Assembly (NCBI RefSeq): GCF_011039175.1
Contig: NZ_JAAKEN010000015.1
Span: forward strand, 1 to 64,000
DNA: 64,000 nt
Reading direction: 5' to 3'
Origin: Slackia sp. ZJ119
GTDB lineage: Bacteria; Actinomycetota; Coriobacteriia; Coriobacteriales; Eggerthellaceae
Part shown: positions 8,847 to 16,708 of the stretch, piece after piece
Position numbering within the stretch: position 1 is the first letter of the stretch
How the letters are laid out: the number at the start of each line of letters is the position of its first letter
Made by a program: the position numbers and the translations under genes
Notes under the pieces: generated by a model
The model's database searches: none
What the model was told of the DNA's origin: nothing
The model's input: the letters and a program-made list of their open reading frames with translations, nothing else

Positions 8847-9296
8847 TTACAGACCCTCAGGCTGAAGCCAGACTTCCGGAGCATCAAGCATGGGGTCGTT
8901 CTCGTTGAAGATGTCGATCGCAACATCCTCGGGCCTGATCTGGCGTGAAGGGATGCGGTAGGGGGATTTTTTGATGTACAGCTCGATCTCGCGCCCCTCC
9001 ACGTAGCCGCGATCCTTGAGCTGCTTGGTCTGCTCGTCGTCGAGGCAGAGCTGAAAGAGCGGGACGCCTTCCATCTTGATGGTGTTCAGCCCCGCGCGCA
9101 CCTCGAGCTCGTAGTCGGCGGCGTAGGCGCCTGACTGCTTCCTGACGCTCAGGTACACTTCCTCGTCCTGAAAGCCCATCATCAAAAGCATGCGATAGTC
9201 GGCTTCGTCGAGGCCGATCAGGGTCTGGCAGCCGTTCACCATCCTGACGTAATACGGAACGCCCTTCGTCGTGTATCCGGTCGAATCATCAATCAT
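8847..9296 (-). CDS. Conserved-looking hypothetical protein, 149 aa
   Basis: Starts MIDDSTGYTTKGVPYYVRMV. It is acidic, soluble, without cysteine clusters or membrane segments, and ends in an acidic Pro-containing tail (DAPEVWLQPEGL). It contains a beta-rich stretch (YELEVRAGLNTIKMEGVPLF). Codon use and spacing (32 bp after the upstream gene, 20 bp before the next) support a real gene. It sits with a 159-residue helical protein and an AAA ATPase immediately downstream of the molybdo/tungstoenzyme gene, so the trio may act on that enzyme. I do not recognise the family. Confidence 0.7.
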   Translation of the reverse strand: MIDDSTGYTTKGVPYYVRMVNGCQTLIGLDEADYRMLLMMGFQDEEVYLSVRKQSGAYAADYELEVRAGLNTIKMEGVPLFQLCLDDEQTKQLKDRGYVEGREIELYIKKSPYRIPSRQIRPEDVAIDIFNENDPMLDAPEVWLQPEGL

Positions 9297-9328
9297 GCCG
9301 TGCTCCTGCCTTTGTCTGATGGCCGCGG

Positions 9329-9808
9329 TCACCAGCCGACGACGCCATCGGTGCCCATCATGTTCTTGTTGAAGTCCTCGATCTGCCTTTGCTTCCGCTT
9401 GATCTCGTCCTCTTTCCAGTCCTTGGCGGCCGCCTGGCCGACGTCGAGCTGGAAGTCGGCGTTGAGCCGGTCGACGAACGTGCGCACGCGCACAAGCCAG
9501 CGGTCGAACTCGGCTTCCATGCGGCTTGTGGGCGTGAGGCCCTGCCGGAAGTACTGTGCGCCCATGGTGCTGGTCATGGCCTCCAGCTCTCCGCGGGCCC
9601 ACGTCGACAACCCGCCTTCTTTGAACGCGTTGTTCTTCGGCTTGGACGAGTAGATCATGTATGCGTCGGACGCCGCCTGGGAAAGCCCGCCGTACGCCAG
9701 GCGCAGCGCCGTGTGCCGCTCCATGGGGTCCTCGGTCGCCAGTGCCGCCTCGTACTCGGCCTGCGCCTCGCGGATGCGGTCGAGCACGTCGTTGATCGCC
9801 AATGCCAT
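9329..9808 (-). CDS. Helical hypothetical protein, 159 aa
   Basis: Starts MALAINDVLDRIREAQAEYE. It is predicted almost entirely alpha-helical with charged heptad-like stretches near both ends (coiled-coil tendency), and has no cysteines or membrane segments. It is 9 bp downstream of the AAA ATPase gene, so it is probably co-translated and a partner of it. I do not recognise the family. Given its position behind a Mo/W enzyme gene, a chaperone or adaptor role is conceivable, but this is inference from context. Confidence 0.7.
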   Translation of the reverse strand: MALAINDVLDRIREAQAEYEAALATEDPMERHTALRLAYGGLSQAASDAYMIYSSKPKNNAFKEGGLSTWARGELEAMTSTMGAQYFRQGLTPTSRMEAEFDRWLVRVRTFVDRLNADFQLDVGQAAAKDWKEDEIKRKQRQIEDFNKNMMGTDGVVGW

Positions 9809-9817
9809 GGGATGCTC

Positions 9818-10975
9818 CTAGCCCTCGAAGAACGCCTCCAGCGTGTCGCGGTCGGAGATGGAGATCTCCTCGGCGAACGTGGCCTTGCTCTCGGACCGCT
9901 TGAAGTTGTAGAGCTTGACGTCGTCGGCGGCGATGACGCCTTCGCCCACCATCTGGTTGAGCCGGCGAAGGATGTGGTCGGAGTGGCAGGTGATGGCGAC
10001 CTGCTTGCCCTCGTTGGCGATGTCGACGAGGATCTCGGCGATGCGGCGCTGCATGACGGGATGCAGGTGCATCTCGGGCTCTTCGATCATGATGAGGGTG
10101 CCGGGCTGGTACAGCGTGCCCAGCACGATAGCGGCGATGGACTGGTTGACCCCGTAGCCCGAGTTCACGGCGCTGACCCACATGCCGCCCTCGTCGAGGT
10201 CCATGACCACGCTCGGGCCGCCCATGACGTAGGGGTTGATGTTCACGCCGATCCTCGACAGGCGGTCCTGCATGACCTCGAGCTGGTTGCGGACGCCCGG
10301 ATAGCGCTTCGCCTCGTTGATCTTGTACATGATCAGGTTCGACAGCCATTCCTCGAGCAGGGAGTGGTCGCCGGCGCGCTTGGACACATCCTCAATGGTC
10401 GGGGCCCCGGCGAGCAGCGGATAGCTGTACTTCGTGAACCCGCGGTTCGAGGAGAGGTACAGCATGTTCGTGAACCAGTCGAAGACGAGCTTCTGCCCCT
10501 CAACGGCCTTGGCGATCTCGGCGCGGTCGTGCACGAGGTACTCGCCGCCGCCGTAGCCCTTGGCGGCCTGGGAGAGGAAGACGCGGTGGTAGGGCTCGAT
10601 GACGCCCGGCGCGGTGCTGTCCCAGCGCCACACATGCCGGCCGCCTTCGATGAAGCTCTCCTGGATGCCCCGTTCGCGGATAAGGGCCTCGTAGGCGCTC
10701 TCTCCGTAGGCATCGTCCTCGAAGCGAGGCGTGATCTTCATATCGAGGCTGGCGTCGTGAGCGTACACGATCTCCTTGTAGTCGCCCATGCGCAGCAGGT
10801 AGTCGTTGAAAGTCACCTCGTTGCGCTCGATGCTCTGCTTCATGAGGGCAAGCGACTGGAACAACGTGGTCTTGCCGACGGAGTTCAGCCCGGTGAGCAC
10901 CGTGAACTTCCCGAACTCGATATCGATGTCTTTCAGCGCCTTGAAGTTCTCCAAAGCGACGCTCTTCAGCTGCAT
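9818..10975 (-). CDS. AAA family ATPase (OLD/SMC-like AAA_15/AAA_21)
   Basis: 385 residues from the ATG at 10975, preceded by AAGGAGA. Residues 1-30 (LENFKALKDIDIEFGKFTVL) and the Walker A motif GLNSVGKTTL near residue 35 are typical of RecF/OLD-like AAA ATPases. The Walker B motif IMIEEPEMHLHP and the sensor H in AITCHSDHILRRL are present. No TOPRIM nuclease domain follows; the protein ends right after the ATPase core. Such proteins are often defence ATPases, but here the gene is embedded in a redox operon between a Mo/W enzyme and two small proteins. A role in enzyme maturation or regulation is therefore as plausible as defence. Confidence 0.85.
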   Translation of the reverse strand: MQLKSVALENFKALKDIDIEFGKFTVLTGLNSVGKTTLFQSLALMKQSIERNEVTFNDYLLRMGDYKEIVYAHDASLDMKITPRFEDDAYGESAYEALIRERGIQESFIEGGRHVWRWDSTAPGVIEPYHRVFLSQAAKGYGGGEYLVHDRAEIAKAVEGQKLVFDWFTNMLYLSSNRGFTKYSYPLLAGAPTIEDVSKRAGDHSLLEEWLSNLIMYKINEAKRYPGVRNQLEVMQDRLSRIGVNINPYVMGGPSVVMDLDEGGMWVSAVNSGYGVNQSIAAIVLGTLYQPGTLIMIEEPEMHLHPVMQRRIAEILVDIANEGKQVAITCHSDHILRRLNQMVGEGVIAADDVKLYNFKRSESKATFAEEISISDRDTLEAFFEG

Positions 10976-11093
10976 GGCACTCTCCTTCTCGATGAGCTGA
11001 CTGACCGGTCTTCCCTTCCCGGCCGCCGGCACCGCTTGCGCGATGCCGGCCGACCGCGGCTGCCTCACGCGGCAGCCTTGCGCGTTTTACCAG

Positions 11094-13364
11094 CTAGTTG
11101 CTGAAAACCGTGTTGAACGGGTACTGCGCGGCCTTGGTGACCTTGCAGAGGCCCTGCTTGATGTTGAAGCCGCCCGCGTAGGGGTCGCAGTTCTCGGGGG
11201 CCTTGTCGGTCGCCATGTTCGTGTTCGACATGAACCAGCCGCCGAGCCACGGCTCCTCCATGGGAAGCTCGGGGTACCACCAGCCGTGCTGGGCGGCGAT
11301 GGCGCGGGGCAGGATGCCCGAAGAGAGCTTGGCCCTCTGCAGGAACTTGCCGCGGCGCGTCTCGATCCAGCACCAGTCGCCGTCGGCGATGCCCAGGTTC
11401 GCAGCCGTTTCGAAGTGGATCTCGAAGTACGGGTCGCGGCAGCGCGAACGGAAGCCGGCGATCTGGCGATACTCGGAGTGGTACATCGGCATGAAGCGGG
11501 AGCCGGCGATGAGGATCAGCGGGTACTCCTTGGCGATCTCCGGAGTCCTGACCGGCGACTCGAAGGGCTCTTCGTAGTCGGGGACGGCGGCCTCGGGACC
11601 GCAAAGCTTCTCCATGATGGTCGAGTGCAGCTCGACCTTGCCCGTCGGCGTGGCGAAGCCGTACGGCTGGCCGGTCTCGGGATCGAGCTCCTCATGCCAT
11701 TTCGGCACCGGCGGATGGAGGTAGCGGCGCTCGACGCACTCGTCGAAGCTCTTGTACCCCAGCGGCTCCATGATCCACAGGGCGACTTCTTCCTTGTCCT
11801 TCCAATGCCAGTACTCCTTCACGACGTCCTCGGGGAAGTACTTCTCGGCGATGGCCTTCCAGAAGCTGTAGTTGTCCTTGCGCTCGTACATGGGCTGCAC
11901 CGCACGGTAGCCCCACCAGTTCACGTCCGCGCAGCCCCAGAGGGCGTACGGGAAGGACAGGGGGCGCTCAAGCCACGTCGCGCCCGGCAGCACGTAGTCG
12001 GACAGCGCCGCGGCGGGGGTCATGAAGTACTCGTGCGTGACGATAAGGTCGAGGCACTTGAGGGCCTGGTAGGTCTGCTTCGTGTCGGCCACCATCGAGA
12101 ACGGGTTGCCCGCCTGGATGAAGGAGGCCTTCACGGCCTGCGGCTTGCCCGTGATCATCGCGTTGTAGGTGATGGCGGACGGGGCTGAGCAGTTGTAGTT
12201 GTACACGGACGCGTAGTCGCGCTTGTACACGCGCTTCTGGGCCTCGCTGATCAGCTCGTAGCTCGCCCACGTGTGGATCGGGAAGGTCTCCTGGCCGCAG
12301 GTGTGGCGCTTGGACTTCGGAAGCAGGTCCGGACGGCCGAGGTCGTTGGTGTGGCGGAACTTCATGTAGTGGGGCGCCACCAAAGAGCAGCCGCCGGAGA
12401 CGTTCATGTTGCCGCAGATCGCTCGCAGGAAGCCCTTGAGGCGGTTCGCGTCGGTCGCGTTGCGGCCGATGGTGTCGGTCGCAAGGCCCCAGCCGCAGGC
12501 GCCCGGCCGCGCGTTGCCCCACATGCGGGCGGCGGCGCGGATCTTGTCGGGGTGCACCCACGTGATCTGGGCGACCTTCTCGGGCGGGTAGTCCTTGACG
12601 CGCTCTTTGAGCTCGTCGAAGCCGTAGCACCACTTCTCGACGAACTCCTTGTCGTAGAGCTCCTCCTCGATGATGACGTTGAGGAAGCCGAGGGCCATGG
12701 CGCCGTCGGTTCCGGGGCGCAGCTGCAGCCACAGGTCGGCCTTGCGCGCGAAGTCGATGCAGCGGGGGTCGACGACGATGAGCTTCGCCCTGCCGAGGGC
12801 CAGGGCGTCGAGCTGCTGCCAGGTCTCGGGGAAGTCGCCGGACTCCATGAGGTTCTTGCCCCAGGTGAGCATGACCGTGCTCTCCGGGCCCGCTGACGGG
12901 CTGGCGAAGTTGCCGTAGATCATCGAGTCGGCCGTCATCGTCGGGCACCAGCAGATGTCGCACGCGCCCACGTTGACGTTGGGCGACCCCAGCAGGTTGA
13001 AGAACAGCGCCGCGTACCACTCGTCGGTGCGGCCCGTGCCGCGCTGCAGGACAACGGATTCCTCGCCGTACTCGTCGACGATCTGGTGCAGCTTCTCCGC
13101 GATCTCGGTGGCCGCCTGCTCCCACGTGATGCGCTCCCACTTGCCCGAGCCGCGCTCTCCGACGCGCTTCAGCGGGTAGTTGATGCGGTCCTTGTGGTCA
13201 TGCCACTCGGGAATGTACTTGAGTCGCTCGCATACACGCCCTGCGTTGTTCGGCGAGGTCGGGTCGCCTTCGAGCTTGGTCAGGCGCCCGTCCACAACAG
13301 TGGCGAGCAATCCGCATCGCTCATGGCTGCTGTGGCATAGAATCGGTTTGACCTCTGTCGCCAT
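11094..13364 (-). CDS. Molybdopterin oxidoreductase, acetylene hydratase-like
   Basis: A 756-residue DMSO-reductase-family enzyme with no Tat signal, so cytoplasmic. Blocks such as HKDRINYPLKRVG, FNLLGSPN and YDKEFVEKWCYGFDELKERV closely recall Pelobacter acetylene hydratase as I remember it. A Cys in GACDICWCPT aligns with its Mo/W-ligating Cys. The N-terminal cluster motif is altered: C10, C17 and C45 are present, but the second ligand position is Ser13 and the neighbouring catalytic-Asp position is His14. Gut Coriobacteria use relatives of this branch as catechol dehydroxylases, so the reaction may be hydration, hydroxyl transfer or reductive dehydroxylation rather than acetylene hydration. 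It is the first gene of the leftward operon, with AAGGAGG upstream. Confidence 0.88.
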   Translation of the reverse strand: MATEVKPILCHSSHERCGLLATVVDGRLTKLEGDPTSPNNAGRVCERLKYIPEWHDHKDRINYPLKRVGERGSGKWERITWEQAATEIAEKLHQIVDEYGEESVVLQRGTGRTDEWYAALFFNLLGSPNVNVGACDICWCPTMTADSMIYGNFASPSAGPESTVMLTWGKNLMESGDFPETWQQLDALALGRAKLIVVDPRCIDFARKADLWLQLRPGTDGAMALGFLNVIIEEELYDKEFVEKWCYGFDELKERVKDYPPEKVAQITWVHPDKIRAAARMWGNARPGACGWGLATDTIGRNATDANRLKGFLRAICGNMNVSGGCSLVAPHYMKFRHTNDLGRPDLLPKSKRHTCGQETFPIHTWASYELISEAQKRVYKRDYASVYNYNCSAPSAITYNAMITGKPQAVKASFIQAGNPFSMVADTKQTYQALKCLDLIVTHEYFMTPAAALSDYVLPGATWLERPLSFPYALWGCADVNWWGYRAVQPMYERKDNYSFWKAIAEKYFPEDVVKEYWHWKDKEEVALWIMEPLGYKSFDECVERRYLHPPVPKWHEELDPETGQPYGFATPTGKVELHSTIMEKLCGPEAAVPDYEEPFESPVRTPEIAKEYPLILIAGSRFMPMYHSEYRQIAGFRSRCRDPYFEIHFETAANLGIADGDWCWIETRRGKFLQRAKLSSGILPRAIAAQHGWWYPELPMEEPWLGGWFMSNTNMATDKAPENCDPYAGGFNIKQGLCKVTKAAQYPFNTVFSN

Positions 13365-13590
13365 TTCTTTCTCCTCCTTCTTTCTCTTCCATTACCTGCA
13401 AAACTCCTGCGAGGCCCTCATGACCTCGCCCTTTCAACGTATCGAAGATGAGACCCCTTCGCCATCAACAGTATTTCCCGTCTGTTCGTTACCCCGACAC
13501 CGCCCCGAAAGCGCCGTCTAAGGCAACACCGGCCCCCGAATTGTCCACGTGCCGATCACCGTCGCGAAGGGCGCGCCGCAGCGGCGCGTC

Positions 13591-14901
13591 TCAGCCGAAC
13601 GCGAGGACCGCTCGCTGCGCGGCGTGCTTGTTCGCCTTGAAGCGGCGCGCCCGCTCGCGAATCTCGTACATATGGCCACCTTGCTCGAACTGCCTTCTCA
13701 AGCTTGAGGCCGCGACTTCCCTGCCGCCCGCCATCTCGAGGAACACCTCGTCGACGTCGGCGTCAGCAAGCTCGAGGCCGAAGTGGTCCGCATAGGAGTC
13801 AAGGGCGAATCCCTCGAGGATAGCCTCGCGCGCCTGTTCCATGAGGTACGCGCCGAACGCCTCCCGGTCCATGCCCTGCGTCGCCAAGTAGTCGTCAAGC
13901 GGCAGGTTTCTCTGCTCGGCCTGCCTGCTCGTTTGGGAAATGAGGTCGTTGACGACCTTCTCGTACAGGGCGTCGGAGATGGGCATGTCGAGGCGCCGGG
14001 ACAGCTCCTGCGCCACAGGACGCAGCAGGGCCGCCTCGTCAGGCTTCGCGCGCTGTTCTTCCATGCGCGCCCGGATGGCCTCTTCAAGCTCCCGCACGCT
14101 TTTCGCCCCCTCGACGTGGCTGGCAACCCACTCGTCTGTGAGCTGGGGCGGGGTGAACTCGGCGAGGGACAAAATTGTTACCGTGCATGTCAGCGTTTCC
14201 GTGTCGCGCTCGTTTTTGGAGTGCAGGCCGAGGGCTTGGAACTCGAAGGTCTTCGTCTCCCCGCGCCTCATGCCCGCGACGTTCTCGTCGAATTCCGGGG
14301 AAAACCACCCCTCCCCTATGTCGAACGAGCGGCTCGGCGACGTCAGGTGCTCTACAGGCTCTGCGCCCCTCATGGTGCTGATGGACACGTTGACCCGATC
14401 GCCCGGCCTCACGGGCCGGTCCTCTTCGATCTCCACATATGCGGCGTGGTCCAAGACGACCTGCCTGAGATACCCCTCGACCTCCTCGTTCGTGACCTCG
14501 TTCTTCGGAAGCCGCACGCGCACCGGCTCGTACGACGACAGCTCATAGCGCGGCTTGCGCGTCACCTCGACGACAAGCGCGTAGGGGGCGCCCTGCGTCG
14601 GCTTGGGCGCGTCGACCACGACGGGATCGAGCATCGTCTCGAAGTCGAGCGCGTCGACCACCCAGGGGACGAGCATGGCCGGCACGCCCTCTGCGCAAAG
14701 GCTGTCGACCTCGTCCTGGCCGAGCTTCTCGACCAGAAGTGCCTTGATGTCCTCGCCGCTTATGGAGTCTATGGCGTTCGTGTAGGCCAGTATGCGTCTG
14801 ACGACCTCGAAAACGTTGCCGACGTCCGCCGCAGCGAACGACGCCTCGACGCGAACCTTCCCATCGCCTGCGTCAGCGAGACTCATGTGCTCTGGCTTCA
14901 T
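13591..14901 (-). CDS. Trigger factor-like protein (peptidyl-prolyl isomerase/chaperone)
   Basis: A 436-residue protein. The middle (about 120-250) resembles the trigger-factor FKBP-type domain region (RPVRPGDRVNVSIS). The C-terminal half is the helical trigger-factor C domain with many acidic helices and a final KANKHAAQRAVLAFG. The N-terminal ribosome-binding domain is strongly diverged and lacks the family's GFRxGK signature, so this is probably a dedicated paralogue rather than the housekeeping chaperone. It is upstream of, and in the same direction as, the Mo/W enzyme gene (226 bp apart), which hints at a role in folding products of that operon. A GC-rich hairpin (13572-13588) follows its stop. 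Confidence 0.75.
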   Translation of the reverse strand: MKPEHMSLADAGDGKVRVEASFAAADVGNVFEVVRRILAYTNAIDSISGEDIKALLVEKLGQDEVDSLCAEGVPAMLVPWVVDALDFETMLDPVVVDAPKPTQGAPYALVVEVTRKPRYELSSYEPVRVRLPKNEVTNEEVEGYLRQVVLDHAAYVEIEEDRPVRPGDRVNVSISTMRGAEPVEHLTSPSRSFDIGEGWFSPEFDENVAGMRRGETKTFEFQALGLHSKNERDTETLTCTVTILSLAEFTPPQLTDEWVASHVEGAKSVRELEEAIRARMEEQRAKPDEAALLRPVAQELSRRLDMPISDALYEKVVNDLISQTSRQAEQRNLPLDDYLATQGMDREAFGAYLMEQAREAILEGFALDSYADHFGLELADADVDEVFLEMAGGREVAASSLRRQFEQGGHMYEIRERARRFKANKHAAQRAVLAFG

Positions 14902-15184
14902 GACCGCACCCCTTCATGTCGAAACGCCGCCTGACCGCCCCGTCGAACGCAGGGAGCACGCCTTTGGCGGCGGCTCGGCAGCGCTCGGGGGCTTTGTTCA
15001 AATCTACCGTTTCGAACTGGGGATTCGTAGTCAGCAAAAATCCTGGCGTGTTCAGGATCGCGACACTGACGCGCCATGTGTCGCCTATGGGAACATATCG
15101 GAGAAACTGTCTGGGCGTTCGCACGCGCCGCGCAGCGGGAAGCGACGCTCCGTCCCGCTTCCCGCGCCGCACGTCTTTCGTCGC

Positions 15185-15392
15185 CTTACAGGCACATCGC
15201 CATATAGAGAGGCAGATAGACGGTGCAGCCGTTTCTCGCGACGTTTTTTGGGCGCAAGGCGAACTGTTCGTTGGATTTCGCGAGGCGCTTCGCTTTGAAA
15301 CAGCCAAGCGATTTATGGGCCCGACAGCCTGACGACTTCACTTCAATGGGACAGAGGCGTTTGCCTCGAACCGTCAGAAAGCCTATCTCATA
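15185..15392 (-). pseudogene. C-terminal remnant of a DUF4143-type AAA ATPase
   Basis: Reading leftward from 15392, the frame begins YEIGFLTVRGKRLCPIEVKS, continues with an RAHKSLGCF stretch and ends YLPLYMAMCL before TAA at 15185. The I-E-V-K-S/A-H-K-S-L pattern is the nuclease-like C-terminus of DUF4143 ATP-binding proteins. No start and no ATPase domain remain, so it is a 69-codon relic. The rest of 14902-15401 has no recognisable gene. Confidence 0.6.
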
Positions 15393-15401
15393 GGACGCCC
15401 G

Positions 15402-16220
15402 TCAAGCTTCGTAGACATATTCGCATCCGAGCGGGGCCAAGAAGAGCCTGCCCGTCCGGGCCCTTCCGCTCGCCGTGAGCAGGCCCGGCTTCGCGGCGAG
15501 CATGGTCACCGTGGCGTCGGCCTGCACGCAGCTGCCCGCCGACTCCCCCGTCTGCGCGTTCAGGCCGCTGGGCACGTCGACCGCGACCACCCGCGCTCCC
15601 GCGCCGCGGCGAGCACGGTTGGCGGTGTCGATCCAGGTCGCGTAAGGCTCGCGCACCTCGCGATGGGCGAAGCCCGTGCCGAAGACGGCGTCGACGACGA
15701 TGTCCGCCCGGGAAAGAAGCGCGTCGAGCTGCGTGGCGCCGGGGTCGACGACGATCTCGAACCTCGGCGCGTCGGCGCCGGAGCATGCGTCGCCCGCAGC
15801 CGTTCGCGCCGGCTCGGCCTGCACCTGGCCGGCAGGCGTCTTCGTCACCAACGTGACGTCTGCGCCGCGGCCCGCCAGAAGCGAGGCGGCCACCCAGCCG
15901 TCCCCGCCGTTGTTGCCGCCGCCCGCCAGCACCACGACCGAAGAAGGCTTCGGGGCGGCCTCGGCAGGCGCTGCCGCAGGCTGCATTGCGGCGGCTTCGC
16001 CAGGGGCAGCGGCTCCCAGCCCCGCAGCGGCCTTGGCATGCGCAGCCTCGGCGGCGGCCATTTCGACGCACACGGCCTCGGCGACCGCCGCGCCCGCACG
16101 CTTCATCAGCTCGTAGAGCGACGTCCCCTCGGCGGCGATGCGCCGCTCAAGCGCCACCACCTGGTCGACGTCCAAAACCGGAAGCCTCGCCGCATCGTCC
16201 CACGCCATCATCACGTCCAT
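15402..16220 (-). CDS. nnrE: NAD(P)H-hydrate epimerase (YjeF N-terminal family)
   Basis: A 272-residue protein with the YjeF_N signature GGGNNGGDGWVAA near residue 100. The Asp-containing motifs ADIVVDAVFGTGF and VAVDVPSGLNAQTGE complete the epimerase fold that converts R- to S-NAD(P)HX for repair. The kinase (NnrD) domain is absent, so the partner dehydratase must be encoded elsewhere. An unusual Ala/Glu-rich insertion (about residues 55-90) separates the N-terminal helix from the Rossmann core. It is transcribed away from the ABC-F gene, with the MITE-like copy 2 just upstream of its start. Confidence 0.88.
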   Translation of the reverse strand: MDVMMAWDDAARLPVLDVDQVVALERRIAAEGTSLYELMKRAGAAVAEAVCVEMAAAEAAHAKAAAGLGAAAPGEAAAMQPAAAPAEAAPKPSSVVVLAGGGNNGGDGWVAASLLAGRGADVTLVTKTPAGQVQAEPARTAAGDACSGADAPRFEIVVDPGATQLDALLSRADIVVDAVFGTGFAHREVREPYATWIDTANRARRGAGARVVAVDVPSGLNAQTGESAGSCVQADATVTMLAAKPGLLTASGRARTGRLFLAPLGCEYVYEA

Positions 16221-16235
16221 ACGCTCTCCGTTCCC

Positions 16236-16320
16236 TCAGGAAAACACCGATCAAAGCCGTCTTGCCTTGGTGCCGATCCGCCCTCAAGAAAGCTCACTGA
16301 ATTAGTCAGCATTTCCTTGC
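16236..16320. repeat. MITE-like palindromic element, shortened copy 2
   Basis: An 85-bp segment with ends related to the element at 1195-1356: the left end carries GGAAAACACCGATCAA followed by the shared AGCCGTCTTG. The right end, TTAGTCAGCATTTCC, is its imperfect reverse complement. It is internally deleted relative to copy 1 and has several terminal mismatches, so it is older. Confidence 0.6.
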
Positions 16321-16459
16321 ACCATCCTCGATGACAGCAGACTCTGCCGCCTGCAAACACCCCGAACGCCGCTCGGACCGTGCGATTTTTCATCTTCACG
16401 CCATCATGCGTTACGCGCACAACATAGTCGGGAAAAATCGGGCCGGCTTCATCAAAACC

Positions 16460-16488
16460 TTACGTTCGCGCTGAATCTTTGCTATGAT
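16460..16488 (+). promoter_or_regulatory. Candidate promoter of the ABC-F gene
   Basis: An extended -10 (TGCTATGAT, hexamer 16483-16488) lies 17 bp from a weak -35 (TTACGT, 16460-16465). Transcription would begin near 16495, leaving a leader of about 210 nt before the ABC-F start. That leader contains a small hairpin (16566-16578) and a possible 17-codon reading frame (16564-16617) without a clear ribosome binding site. Leaders of this kind are common before ABC-F resistance genes. Confidence 0.4.
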
Positions 16489-16708
16489 TTCACCGTCAGT
16501 CATTCAGCGGAGCCAATGGACGTGCGCCGCTTCGAGTTAGGTCAGGTCAGATGAAGAACTAGCGATGCCCGTTACGGGCGCCCATACGACCATTCCCTAT
16601 GTCCGGTCGCGCTTTTGAGGGTGCCGCATCGCTTCAACGTCTTCTTGCTTTTGAACCAATACATCGCATGCCGAACCCCTGCGCGGCCTCCTTTCAAAGG
16701 AGCTCGCC

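Noticed and set aside
11019-11077. Hairpins between the Mo/W enzyme and AAA ATPase genes as a terminator
   Set aside because: The stems are strong but no T run follows on the minus strand, so they more likely are read-through or mRNA-processing structures.
14873-15307. 144-residue minus-strand frame upstream of the trigger-factor-like gene
   Set aside because: Arg/Ala-rich composition without motifs, no ribosome binding site, and it overlaps the start of the real gene; the DUF4143 relic lies in another frame.
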